Shown piece after piece: positions 50,999-60,902 of a DNA stretch of 64,000 nt. Every line of letters begins with the position of its first letter. Within the stretch, counting starts at the first letter, position 1. Below the pieces are notes generated by a model. The model had not been told where the DNA came from. It did not search any database and worked only from the letters and a program-made list of their open reading frames with translations. The translations under genes and the position numbers were made by a program. The stretch is from Chryseobacterium sp. SC28 (GTDB lineage: Bacteria; Bacteroidota; Bacteroidia; Flavobacteriales; Weeksellaceae): the NCBI RefSeq assembly GCF_003932955.1, contig NZ_QOVY01000011.1:1-64000 (forward strand), in the 5' to 3' direction.

Positions 50999-53900
50999 TT
51001 ACATTTTTCGTCTGGGTAATCCGATTTCCTGTTCTTGCGGGTAGGGCGCTCTCCAGGTAAGGCTCACATCTTCTTTGATTTTCTGGTAGGCTTCGTATTT
51101 TTTGTCATTGTCCAAAGTATATCGTGGATCGGGAACAAAGGGCATTTTGGCCATTTTTAAAATCGTAACGGTGGGGAAGTGAAAATCTACTTCTACGGTT
51201 CCTAAAAGAAGATAGCATCCGCCGCCTTGGAATGGATATTGACTCAGATTGTCGGGGAAATGAGCCGTGTCAAAATATTCGCCTTCACAGTCTATCCAAG
51301 TTCCAAAATACATCGTTCCTCTTTTGGTGGGGACTTGTTTCCTTGATATCAAATAGGCTAACATTTTCACTTGGGTTTTATGGAATTTCACAAGATCTTT
51401 GGCCATAACCGTTCCTCTGTATTTTGTCTGCAACAAATCGAACGGGCTGAACGACACCGGAAATCCTAAGATCTCAATTTCGTCAAATGCATCTTCGTAG
51501 GGATGTCTTTCTACTTCGGGAAGTGTGTAGTTTTTTTGCGGTTCTTCTAATAATGTCAGTTGTTGATGATTGGGTTTATCCCCGGACAAGAGAAAACGGG
51601 ATTCGATAAGTAATTCATGTTTTGGTTTACCGGTAAATCGGAATGCCCCTATAAAAATCAATATCTGTAAGGTTTCGATACCGATGGGGATTCGTTTGAC
51701 GAAGTCTTCCAAGGATTTGTACTTACCGTTCAATTTTCTTTCTTCGGGGATCAGGGTGGCAATTTTGCTTTCCAATTTTTCGATATGCATCAGGCCAATA
51801 TAGATATCCTTTCCGTACACCGTGGTCTTGTATTCTCCCTTGTTGACGCAGGGGTTTAAAATCGTTGCACCAGACATTTTGGCTTCGTGAATATAGACTT
51901 CTGTGCGGTAGAACCCTCCGCCATTATTGATGGCACAAACCATAAACTCGATAGGATAATAGGCTTTCAAATATAAACTCTGATAACTTTCTACGGCATA
52001 CGAAGCCGAATGTGCCTTGCAAAATGAATACCCTGCAAAGGATTCTATCTGGCGGTAAACTTCTTTGGCTAACTGTTCCGGATGTCCCAGCGCTTTGCAC
52101 GATTCGAAGAAATGATCTTTTACTTTCTGCAAAGCGGCTAAGGATCTTCCTTTTCCGCTCATTGCCCTTCTGAGGACATCACCGTCGGGTGCCGATAATC
52201 CGCCAAAGTGAAGTGCAATCTTAATTACATCCTCCTGATATACCATAATACCGTAGGTTTCTCCGAGTTCTTTTTTAAAGACCTCGTGGAAGTATTCAAA
52301 CTTATCCGGATTATTATGCCGAAAGATGTATTCCCGCATCATTCCGCTCTGTGCCACTCCCGGCCTGATAATGGAGGATGCTGCTACCAGAACTTTGTAG
52401 TTGTCACATTTCAATCTTCTTAATAGTCCTCTCATAGCGGGACTTTCTATATAAAAACACCCGATCGTCTTTCCAATACTCAGATATTCGTTACATTTTT
52501 TCTCATTTTTTATCGAAGTATCTTTAATATCCACGGTGATTCCTCTTTTTTCTTTCAGAAGTTTTACGGTATCATTGATGGTTCCCAATCCTCTTTGGGA
52601 CAGAATATCGAATTTTTCGAAGCCGATATCTTCCGCCACGTGCATATCGAACTGAACAATGGGGAATCCTTTTGGCGGCATTTCCAGTGCGGTAAAATTC
52701 GTTATCGGTTCCTCCGAGATTAAAATCCCACAGCTGTGCATGCTTCTTTGATTGGGAAATTTCTCCAATAGCTTTCCATACTTGTAAACCAATCTTGATA
52801 CAGAATTCAGGTCGTGGGATTCTATGGGTTTTGTGGCTAAGGCGTCCAATTCTTCTTTGGGCAAGCCAAATGCCTTCCCCACTTCTCGGAAGATGGATCG
52901 GTATTTAAATTGGACGTTTGTGCCACAAAAAGCAACATGCTCTTTTCCGTATTTGTCGAAAATATATTGTAAGATGGTGTCCCGGTCTTGCCAGCTCCAG
53001 TCGAGGTCAAAATCAGGAGGAGTCTTGCGGTTCACGTTCAAAAATCTTTCAAAGTATAAATCCAATTCGAGAGGGCAAATATCCGTGATTCCCAGGCAGT
53101 AACTTACGATACTATTGGCGCCGCTCCCTCTTCCCACGTGCATAAATCCCATCCTGTTGCTGTATTGGACAATGTCCCAAGTAATGAGGAAATATCCGCT
53201 GAAATTGAGGGTGTTGATGACATTTAGTTCCTTCATAACCCGTCTTCGGGCATTTTCGTTATCATCAGGGTATCGTTTTTTCAGGCCTTCGTAGGCCAGT
53301 TTTGTCAGTAATTCAAAATCCTTTTCTCTGCTCTCGGTATAATATTTTTTATTTTTTGGGGCAGAATAATCAAAGTCAAAATTACATTGCGCCAATATCC
53401 GTTCTGTGTTTTCGATAATTTCCGGATGGTGTGCGTACTTTGCCCGAAGTTCCGTAGGCGGGATCATTTTTTCCGAGTCTTTGCAATAATCGCTTTCGTT
53501 CAGTTTGGTAACTAATGTATTATTATCAATGGCTCTAAGTATTTTGTGAAGATGGTATTCTCGTTGAGATTTCACCGTCACGGGTTGTAGGATCACCATT
53601 TTGGGGATGTATGTTTTCAGCTTTGGATGGATCAATAGATTCAAATCCTCCGGTCTTACCCCGATGTATTCGTTCCCGTAGAGTTTATCGGGGAAATCGT
53701 TTAAAGGATATATCACGATGACTTCGGAGAATTGGGGGTGGTGTTTTGGAAGATCTTTGCCTTCACAATTATGCGCAGTAAGGAGTTTGTTTATCTCGCC
53801 AATGCCCTTTTTGTTTTTTGCCAAACCAATGTAAAGCAGCTGATGAGCATCCCGGACTTCTACACCCACTACCGATTTTATATGATGCTGTTTGCATAAT

Positions 53901-54049
53901 TTATGAAACTCATAAATGCCCGTAATGGTATTGATATCCGTCAACGCCAAAACCTCGATATGAAAATCAGCAGCCTGATGGACCAATTCTTCGATAGAAA
54001 TAACCCCATAACGTAAACTATGATAAGAATGGCAATTTAAAAACATCAT
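50999..54049 (-). CDS. DNA polymerase III alpha-type subunit, short (DnaE2/ImuC-like)
   Basis: A 1016-residue C-family polymerase, shorter than replicative DnaE (usually about 1160 or more). The N-terminal PHP domain is present (YHSLRYGVISIEE, LALTDINTITG). The catalytic site PPDFDLDW (about residue 338) and GRGSGANSIVSYCLG (about 306) are intact. It follows a DinB-type polymerase by three bases, as in SOS mutagenesis cassettes with imuB-dnaE2. Likely an error-prone translesion polymerase rather than the main replicase; this is inferred from length and neighbours. Confidence 0.88.
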   Translation of the reverse strand: MMFLNCHSYHSLRYGVISIEELVHQAADFHIEVLALTDINTITGIYEFHKLCKQHHIKSVVGVEVRDAHQLLYIGLAKNKKGIGEINKLLTAHNCEGKDLPKHHPQFSEVIVIYPLNDFPDKLYGNEYIGVRPEDLNLLIHPKLKTYIPKMVILQPVTVKSQREYHLHKILRAIDNNTLVTKLNESDYCKDSEKMIPPTELRAKYAHHPEIIENTERILAQCNFDFDYSAPKNKKYYTESREKDFELLTKLAYEGLKKRYPDDNENARRRVMKELNVINTLNFSGYFLITWDIVQYSNRMGFMHVGRGSGANSIVSYCLGITDICPLELDLYFERFLNVNRKTPPDFDLDWSWQDRDTILQYIFDKYGKEHVAFCGTNVQFKYRSIFREVGKAFGLPKEELDALATKPIESHDLNSVSRLVYKYGKLLEKFPNQRSMHSCGILISEEPITNFTALEMPPKGFPIVQFDMHVAEDIGFEKFDILSQRGLGTINDTVKLLKEKRGITVDIKDTSIKNEKKCNEYLSIGKTIGCFYIESPAMRGLLRRLKCDNYKVLVAASSIIRPGVAQSGMMREYIFRHNNPDKFEYFHEVFKKELGETYGIMVYQEDVIKIALHFGGLSAPDGDVLRRAMSGKGRSLAALQKVKDHFFESCKALGHPEQLAKEVYRQIESFAGYSFCKAHSASYAVESYQSLYLKAYYPIEFMVCAINNGGGFYRTEVYIHEAKMSGATILNPCVNKGEYKTTVYGKDIYIGLMHIEKLESKIATLIPEERKLNGKYKSLEDFVKRIPIGIETLQILIFIGAFRFTGKPKHELLIESRFLLSGDKPNHQQLTLLEEPQKNYTLPEVERHPYEDAFDEIEILGFPVSFSPFDLLQTKYRGTVMAKDLVKFHKTQVKMLAYLISRKQVPTKRGTMYFGTWIDCEGEYFDTAHFPDNLSQYPFQGGGCYLLLGTVEVDFHFPTVTILKMAKMPFVPDPRYTLDNDKKYEAYQKIKEDVSLTWRAPYPQEQEIGLPRRKM

Positions 54050-54052
54050 TAA

Positions 54053-55195
54053 TTATTTTAATAGACCGGATGCCCGGCCCACACTATCGCTTCCAAATCT
54101 CAATTTTAGTTTGTCCATCGCCTGGTAAAGATTCATTTGTTCTTCCGTATCTTCGAACAAATTCATCTGGTGGTTTCCATGAACCAAGCCCGTGAATTTT
54201 ATCCCGATCAGTCGGATTCTCATTCTTCGGGAATAAAGTTTGTCAAATAATTCTAAGACATATTTCAATAAGGTGTGGTCGGACGAGGTATAAGGAATCC
54301 TGTGCTGCTTGGTTTCCGTATCAAAGTTGGAATATCGGATTTTTACCACCACCACCGAGGTCAGCCATTTCTCACTTCGCAACTGGAATGCCAACTGCTC
54401 TACCATTCGAGACAAGAGACTTTTTATCCCTTGCATATCGATGGTGTCCCGAGAAAACGTATTTTCTGCCGAGATCGATTTTCTCTCCGAATAAGGGACT
54501 ACGGGCGCCTCATCGATGCCGTTGGCTTTCTTCCAAAGTTCCCTTCCGTTTTTCCCAATCAGTTGTTGCAAAACTTCTATAGGCGTTTCGGATAGATTTT
54601 TAATGGTTCTTAGCCCAATTCTGGACAGCAGCTGAAAGGTGACGTTCCCAACCATCGGGATTTTCTTAATCGATAAGGGGTTCAGAAAGGATTTCACATC
54701 GGGCTCCCGAATCTCAAACCTCCCGGTAGGTTTGGATTCTCCGGTTCCGATTTTGGAAACTGTCTTGTTGGTCGATAAAGCAAAACTGATGGGCAAGCCT
54801 GTATTTTTGGTAACAGAATTGGCAATCTCGGTTGTCCACTGATAACATCCGAAGAATTTGTCCATTCCTGATAAATCCATATAAAATTCATCAATGCTCG
54901 CCTTTTCCAGAATAGGTACTTTTTCCTGGATGATCTCCGTTACCGTGTGAGACATCTTGGAATACATTTCCATATCCCCTTTGATAACTTTGGCATCGGG
55001 GCAAAGCCTCAGCGCCATCTTAATCGGCATCGCACTACGAACACCAAAATATCGTGATTCGTAGGAGCAGGAAGCCACAACGCCTCTGTCTCCGCCGCCA
55101 ATAATGACGGGAATTCCGTTTAATTTGGAGTTTTTAAGCCTCTCACAAGAAACAAAAAAAGTGTCCAAATCCATGTGTACAATCGATTTTGACAT
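54053..55195 (-). CDS. Y-family DNA polymerase (DinB/Pol IV type)
   Basis: A 380-residue translesion polymerase. HMDLDTFFVSCERL near the start and the catalytic SIDEFYMDLSG (about residues 100-110) retain the metal-binding Asp/Glu. ImuB proteins have lost these, so this one is likely active. The C-terminal little finger is present. A -7 box TAATTTTG ends four bases before its ATG. Together with the DnaE-type gene and the divergent S24 regulator it forms a mutagenesis cassette. Confidence 0.9.
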   Translation of the reverse strand: MSKSIVHMDLDTFFVSCERLKNSKLNGIPVIIGGGDRGVVASCSYESRYFGVRSAMPIKMALRLCPDAKVIKGDMEMYSKMSHTVTEIIQEKVPILEKASIDEFYMDLSGMDKFFGCYQWTTEIANSVTKNTGLPISFALSTNKTVSKIGTGESKPTGRFEIREPDVKSFLNPLSIKKIPMVGNVTFQLLSRIGLRTIKNLSETPIEVLQQLIGKNGRELWKKANGIDEAPVVPYSERKSISAENTFSRDTIDMQGIKSLLSRMVEQLAFQLRSEKWLTSVVVVKIRYSNFDTETKQHRIPYTSSDHTLLKYVLELFDKLYSRRMRIRLIGIKFTGLVHGNHQMNLFEDTEEQMNLYQAMDKLKLRFGSDSVGRASGLLK

Positions 55196-55199
55196 GCTA

Positions 55200-55257
55200 C
55201 AAAATTATAGACTATTTGTCCCAAAATTTGTATATTTGTTGGCACAATTTGTCCCAA
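55200..55257. promoter_or_regulatory. Divergent SOS-type control region
   Basis: The 61-base gap between the two starts holds TTTGTCCCAA twice, at 55215-55224 and 55248-55257, 33 bases apart (about three turns); the second abuts the S24 ATG. TATATTTG (55231-55238) is a plus -7 box and TAATTTTG (55207 to 55200) a minus one. The repeats flank both promoters and are the best candidate for the binding site of the LexA-like S24 protein. Confidence 0.6.
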
Positions 55258-56018
55258 TGTCGATATTCTCCGATAACATAAGATTCCTAAGGGTTAAAAA
55301 AAAATTATCCCAACAAGGATTTGCCGAAATTCTCGCCGTCAGTCGAGATAGATATGCTAAATATGAGAGTGGCCGCTCCGAAGCACCGTACGAACTCCTC
55401 GTAAAAATCTCCAAATATTATAAAATAAGTATTGATCTGCTTCTGACCGTAGATGTAAGGAAATATCCTTTAGACAATATGATCGAACTTCCAGAAAACA
55501 GAATCTTACTGCCCATACAAGTCGATGGCATGGGAGACAATAAAATTGAAATTATTCCGCACAAAGCCAAGATGGGATATTTGGAAGGTTATGATAATGC
55601 AGGGTATATCGAAAGTTTACAAAATATGTCGTTGCCATTTCTCCGAAACGGAAAATTCAGGGCTTTTCCGGTAGAAGGAGAATCTATGCCGCCCTACAAC
55701 GATGGCAGTTATCTGCTCGGCAAATATGTGGAAAGCAAGGACTACCTGAAATCCGGACGATCTTATATTTTCATCACGAAGGAAGGCATTGTTTATAAAC
55801 GTTTCGAGAAACAAAATAAAAAGGGAACGTCGGTAATTTCCGACAATGTATTTTACCAACCTTACGAAATTGAATGGGATGATGTTTTGGAAATTTGGGA
55901 ATTTGCGGGTAGCGTAAATACCAAGGAATTACAAATTCCTAAATCGGATTCCTCCGAAATTAGACAGATATTGCTGGAATTGAAAAATGAAATAAAAAGC
56001 CTCAAATCAAATTCTTAG
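55257..56018 (+). CDS. LexA-like repressor: XRE HTH plus S24 peptidase
   Basis: A 253-residue protein. The HTH is FLRVKKKLSQQGFAEILAVS-type, then RDRYAKYESGRSEAPYELL. The C-terminal S24 (UmuD/LexA) domain has GESMPPYNDG with the nucleophile near residue 142 and VYKRF with the candidate lysine. An Ala-Gly pair about 28 residues before the Ser (DNAGYIES) could be the autocleavage site. The ATG at 55257 is used: the upstream frame continues to 55104 but overlaps the dinB coding strand and the operator. It probably represses itself and the divergent dinB-dnaE pair until DNA damage. Confidence 0.87.
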   Translation: MSIFSDNIRFLRVKKKLSQQGFAEILAVSRDRYAKYESGRSEAPYELLVKISKYYKISIDLLLTVDVRKYPLDNMIELPENRILLPIQVDGMGDNKIEIIPHKAKMGYLEGYDNAGYIESLQNMSLPFLRNGKFRAFPVEGESMPPYNDGSYLLGKYVESKDYLKSGRSYIFITKEGIVYKRFEKQNKKGTSVISDNVFYQPYEIEWDDVLEIWEFAGSVNTKELQIPKSDSSEIRQILLELKNEIKSLKSNS

Positions 56019-56104
56019 AAGGCATATAAAAAAATAATTGCCCAATTTTTTTTATTTTCTTGACTGCTGTAAGTCCTGCGTATTGGCTATCATTCTGAAT
56101 TTGA

Positions 56105-56136
56105 CAAAAAACGCTCCGGGAATTTCCCGAAGCGTT
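56105..56136 (-). terminator. Terminator of ahcY
   Basis: On the minus strand AACGCT-CGGG pairs with CCCG-AGCGTT (plus positions 56110-56136) with one mismatch, followed by six T (plus A-run 56105-56110). Placed just after ahcY. Confidence 0.7.
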
Positions 56137-56189
56137 CTAAGTATATTTTCGGTCATCCATCTTCAGACTTCCGACTTTGCAGCTATTTT

Positions 56190-57503
56190 TTAGTATCTGT
56201 AATATTCCGGTTTGAAAGGGCCTTTCACGTCAACACCGATGTACTCTGCCTGTTCTGGCGTCAGCGTTTCCAATTCTGCACTTAATTTTTTAAGGTGCAA
56301 TTCTGCCACTTTCTCGTCCAGATGTTTTGGCAACATATAAACTTCGTTTCCGTAAGCTGCAGAATTTGTCCAAAGTTCGATTTGAGCCAAAGTCTGATTG
56401 CTGAATGAGTTGCTCATTACAAAACTTGGATGTCCCGTGGCACAACCAAGGTTTACCAATCGGCCTTCTGCCAGGATGATGACTTCTTTGCCTTCGATGG
56501 TGTAGATGTCGACCTGGGGTTTCACTTCGGATTTGGTGTGGCCATAATTTTCGTTCAGCCACGCCATATCGATTTCGTTATCGAAGTGTCCGATGTTGCA
56601 CACTACGGCTTTATCTTTCATTTTCAGGAAGTGATTTCCTCTTACGATGTTGTAGTTGCCCGTGGCCGTGATGATGATGTCTGCATTGTCCACCACGGTA
56701 TCCAATCTTTTCACTTCGTAGCCGTCCATCGCGGCTTGCAAAGCGCAAATTGGATCGATTTCCGTTACCGTTACGATAGAACCCGCACCTCGGAAAGAAG
56801 CCGCCGTTCCTTTGCCAACGTCTCCATATCCGCAAACGACCACTCTTTTCCCTGCCAGCATCAGGTCTGTCGCTCTTCGCACGGCATCTACTGCAGATTC
56901 TTTGCAACCATATTTGTTATCGAATTTGGATTTGGTCACCGAATCGTTCACGTTGATGGCCGGCATTACCAAAGTTCCGTTTTTCATTCTTTCGTACAAT
57001 CTGTGAACGCCTGTCGTGGTTTCTTCAGAAAGTCCTTTGATATTTTTTGTAAGTTCCGGATACCTGTCGAAAACCATATTCGTCAAATCGCCCCCGTCAT
57101 CCAAGATCATATTCAAGGGTTTTCTGTCTTCGCCAAAGAAAAGGGTCTGCTCGATGCACCAGTCAAAATCTTCTTGGCTAAGACCTTTCCACGCATAAAC
57201 GGGGATTCCCGCCGCAGCAATGGCTGCAGCAGCATGATCCTGAGTAGAGAAAATGTTGCAAGAAGACCAAGTAACCTCAGCGCCAAGTGCTACCAAAGTT
57301 TCAATCAAAACTGCCGTTTGGATGGTCATGTGCAGGCATCCTGCGATTCTGGCGCCTTTCAAAGGTTGAGATGGGCCGTATTCTTCGCGGATTGCCATCA
57401 AGCCCGGCATCTCTGCTTCTGCCAATGTAATTTCTTTTCTTCCCCATTCTGCTAAGGAAATGTCCTTAACTTTATAAGGAACGTATTGTGTTGTTGTACT
57501 CAT
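56190..57503 (-). CDS. ahcY: Adenosylhomocysteinase
   Basis: A 437-residue NAD-dependent hydrolase of S-adenosylhomocysteine. [33 protein letters not shown], the NAD-binding [11 protein letters not shown] and the C-terminal [11 protein letters not shown] (the Lys-Tyr tail that reaches the active site of the neighbouring subunit) are all present. A TAAATTTG box lies on the minus strand at 57556-57549. Confidence 0.97.
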   Translation of the reverse strand: MSTTTQYVPYKVKDISLAEWGRKEITLAEAEMPGLMAIREEYGPSQPLKGARIAGCLHMTIQTAVLIETLVALGAEVTWSSCNIFSTQDHAAAAIAAAGIPVYAWKGLSQEDFDWCIEQTLFFGEDRKPLNMILDDGGDLTNMVFDRYPELTKNIKGLSEETTTGVHRLYERMKNGTLVMPAINVNDSVTKSKFDNKYGCKESAVDAVRRATDLMLAGKRVVVCGYGDVGKGTAASFRGAGSIVTVTEIDPICALQAAMDGYEVKRLDTVVDNADIIITATGNYNIVRGNHFLKMKDKAVVCNIGHFDNEIDMAWLNENYGHTKSEVKPQVDIYTIEGKEVIILAEGRLVNLGCATGHPSFVMSNSFSNQTLAQIELWTNSAAYGNEVYMLPKHLDEKVAELHLKKLSAELETLTPEQAEYIGVDVKGPFKPEYYRY

Positions 57504-57548
57504 ATTTATAATTAAATAAATTTAAAATCAATTATTAATAGCAAGATG

Positions 57549-57556
57549 CAAATTTA
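57549..57556 (-). promoter_or_regulatory. -7 box of ahcY
   Basis: TAAATTTG on the minus strand, 45 bases upstream of the ahcY ATG. The -33 element is not clear. Confidence 0.35.
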
Positions 57557-57613
57557 CAACATATAGTTAAGATATAAAAATGGAAAGTTTCGATCTGGGG
57601 CGAGCCGGTTGTG

Positions 57614-58087
57614 TTATTTTTTTTCTGGTGTCAGTGTTTTGGTAAATGAGAGCGAAGCCAGCTTCCAGTTCGTGCCTTTTTTGACATAGACTTCCGTCAC
57701 GATGAAAGGATTAGTTACTTCATTGCCGCCAACCACAGCCAGCAAATCCATGTTGGTCAAAATGATAGCGGTATTTTCTATGATATTGACAGAAACCTCG
57801 TGGATGTCGGCTTTTTTGTACCAGATTCCGCCACTTCTGATGACATCCAGTTCCTGCTTTTTGCCCCAAGATCCGCCCATGTGGACGAACACCGATTTTT
57901 CATCAAAGAGCTGATCCAGCTTTTCGGAATTTTTTGCAGACATCCAGTCCCATTTATCTTTGGAAAGTTTGATGATTTCCTGTTCTGCTTTTGTTTCTTT
58001 TTTTACCACTGTTTCCACTTTGGTTTCCTGACCAAAAGAATAGGCGGAGCTTGCTGTTAATAGTAAAGCGCAAAGTAATGTTTTCAT
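57614..58087 (-). CDS. Secreted NTF2-like (SnoaL/DUF4440) protein
   Basis: A 157-residue protein with a signal peptide (MKTLLCALLLTASSAYSFG) and an NTF2-like fold: KDKWDWMSAKNSEKLDQLFDEKSVFVHMGGSWGKKQE, a strand-helix pattern typical of DUF4440. Function unknown; probably a small periplasmic binding or enzyme-like fold. Sits 33 bases after the aldo/keto reductase gene on the same strand, so it may be in the same operon. Confidence 0.8.
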   Translation of the reverse strand: MKTLLCALLLTASSAYSFGQETKVETVVKKETKAEQEIIKLSKDKWDWMSAKNSEKLDQLFDEKSVFVHMGGSWGKKQELDVIRSGGIWYKKADIHEVSVNIIENTAIILTNMDLLAVVGGNEVTNPFIVTEVYVKKGTNWKLASLSFTKTLTPEKK

Positions 58088-58120
58088 TTTTTTTATTTTA
58101 ATGTTAATTTAATTGATCAA

Positions 58121-59155
<1,035 letters not shown>

Positions 59156-59186
59156 TTACTAAGCAAATTTCCGACCTTCTGACTTA

Positions 59187-59194
59187 TATTTTTG
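59187..59194 (+). promoter_or_regulatory. -7 box upstream of the AraC gene
   Basis: TATTTTTG matches TAnnTTTG, about 100 bases upstream of the AraC-type gene start. The -33 element is unclear. Confidence 0.3.
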
Positions 59195-59294
59195 TAGATG
59201 AATTACGGAATTAACTACCAATATTACGGATGCGCCTTGGACGATTCCAAAGAAGTGATTTTTATTTTTAGATTTACATAAAAAATTACTCACA

Positions 59295-60188
59295 ATGGAC
59301 GCTGCCATCAATTTCAAAACTGTAAAAGACTACAACGACTTTAATAAAAATCCAACACTGCATCCGCTTGTAAGCATTGTAGATCTTTCAAAAGCAGATC
59401 CCAGATCGGCACGCAAAATGATGTTCGATATTTTCTGCGTTATCCTGAAAAGTGTAAAATGCGGCGATTTGCGCTATGGTAATAACAACTATGATTATCA
59501 GGAAGGCACTTTGGTATTTTACGCGCCGGGGCAGGTGGTAGAAGTAGTGGGCAATGATGTCTATCAGCCGGCAGGCTTTGCTTTGGTTTTTCATCCCGAT
59601 TTTTTACTCAATACCTCCTTGGGAAAAAGAATGCAGGAATTCGGATTTTTCTCCTACAAAACCAATGAGGCACTCCATTTGTCCGAAAAAGAGAAAAAAC
59701 TGATTTTGGACTGCTTTGCGAAAATACAGTCAGAGCTGGAACAGGCCGTTGATAAGCACAGTAAGAAGTTGATCGCGTCCAATATCGAGCTTTTCCTGAA
59801 CTATTGCGAGCGATTTTACGACCGTCAATTTATCACCAGAGAACATATCAATCACGGAATTTTGGAAAGATTTGAAGAGGTGCTGAACCATTACTTCACT
59901 TCCGAGAAGCCCATTAGCTTGGGATTACCTTCGGTGGCTTATTGCGCAGATGAGCTCCATCTGTCGCCAAATTACTTCGGAGATCTCATCAAAAAAGAAA
60001 CCGGCAAAACGGCACAGGATCATATCCAAAACAAAATTATTGAAGTGGCAAAGCAAAGGGTTTTTGATGCCGACAGATCAATCAGCCAAATTGCTTACGA
60101 CCTCGGATTCAAATATCCACAACACCTCACGCGCCTCTTCAAGCAACGTGTAGGCGTGACACCCAATGAATATCGGCATTTGAATTGA
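59295..60188 (+). CDS. AraC family transcriptional regulator
   Basis: A 297-residue regulator. The N-terminal cupin-type sensing region is followed by two helix-turn-helix segments (ADELHLSPNYFGDLIKKETG, then SISQIAYDLGFKYPQHLTRL and GVTPNEYR), the AraC hallmark. Divergent from the aldo/keto reductase gene; it may regulate that gene. Confidence 0.92.
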   Translation: MDAAINFKTVKDYNDFNKNPTLHPLVSIVDLSKADPRSARKMMFDIFCVILKSVKCGDLRYGNNNYDYQEGTLVFYAPGQVVEVVGNDVYQPAGFALVFHPDFLLNTSLGKRMQEFGFFSYKTNEALHLSEKEKKLILDCFAKIQSELEQAVDKHSKKLIASNIELFLNYCERFYDRQFITREHINHGILERFEEVLNHYFTSEKPISLGLPSVAYCADELHLSPNYFGDLIKKETGKTAQDHIQNKIIEVAKQRVFDADRSISQIAYDLGFKYPQHLTRLFKQRVGVTPNEYRHLN

Positions 60189-60233
60189 TTGGCATCATTA
60201 AATTTAATATTTTTAAAGCCCGGTTTGATAATT

Positions 60234-60261
60234 TTTGTACTTTGTAAAACCATTATCTTTG
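60234..60261 (+). promoter_or_regulatory. Putative promoter of the PPTase gene
   Basis: TTTG (60234-60237) and TATCTTTG (60254-60261), spacing 16, about 30 bases before the ATG. The spacing is slightly short of the usual 17-23. Confidence 0.35.
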
Positions 60262-60290
60262 TCTTACCTCAAACAAATCAAAAAATTACA

Positions 60291-60902
60291 ATGCCGCTCT
60301 ACAAAGACTTTTCCGACGATGTTGCCACCATTTTGATATGGCAATTTGACGAGAATGAAGTGCTGAATCCCGATGTTTTGTTGGAAACCGAGAACCAGCA
60401 TAAGATTTTGGATTATCATCCACACAAGATTGCTGAGGTTCTGATGGTGAGAAAAATGCTGAAATCGGTGCTTCCGGATCATAAAATTTTGTACAAAGAA
60501 GGCGGCGAACCTTATCTTTTTCCCAACGATTATGAGATTTCCGTGAGCCACTCTTTTCCTATGGCAGGCTTGGCCATTTCTAAAAATAAGATCGGAATCG
60601 ATATTGAAAAACGGAAAGACAAAATCAAAAATATCCGCCACAAGTTTGTTCTTCACGAGAACGGCTTCATTGATGATGCACAAGAGGTGGATTTCCTGAC
60701 GGCGATCTGGTGCGTGAAGGAGTCGCTTTACAAAATCCATCACAGCAAACATTGGTCGCTCAAAAAACATTACGACGTGCTACCTTTTCAGCTTCAAGAG
60801 CAATTATCGGTGAAATGTAGGGTTTACGATGATGACAATGAAGATTTTTATACAGCGAAAATCTTCTTCTTTGATAATTATTGCTTTGCTGTCGTAGATT
60901 GA
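60291..60902 (+). CDS. 4'-phosphopantetheinyl transferase superfamily protein
   Basis: A 203-residue enzyme attaching the phosphopantetheine arm of CoA to carrier proteins. The ATG at 60291 is used; the open frame upstream is not family-like. Visible motifs are VSHSFPMAGLAI, GIDIEKRKD (metal Asp) and WCVKESLYKI (Glu-Lys). It overlaps the convergent FUSC gene by 25 bases at their 3' ends. Confidence 0.88.
   Translation: MPLYKDFSDDVATILIWQFDENEVLNPDVLLETENQHKILDYHPHKIAEVLMVRKMLKSVLPDHKILYKEGGEPYLFPNDYEISVSHSFPMAGLAISKNKIGIDIEKRKDKIKNIRHKFVLHENGFIDDAQEVDFLTAIWCVKESLYKIHHSKHWSLKKHYDVLPFQLQEQLSVKCRVYDDDNEDFYTAKIFFFDNYCFAVVD

Noticed and set aside
54053-55195. ImuB (catalytically dead) assignment
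   Set aside because: The Asp and Asp-Glu metal ligands of active Y-family polymerases are present.
56430-57455. Long plus-strand open frame (341 codons) opposite ahcY
   Set aside because: It is entirely antisense to a fully conserved adenosylhomocysteinase gene, and its Phe/His/Arg-rich composition is a by-product of that gene's codon use.
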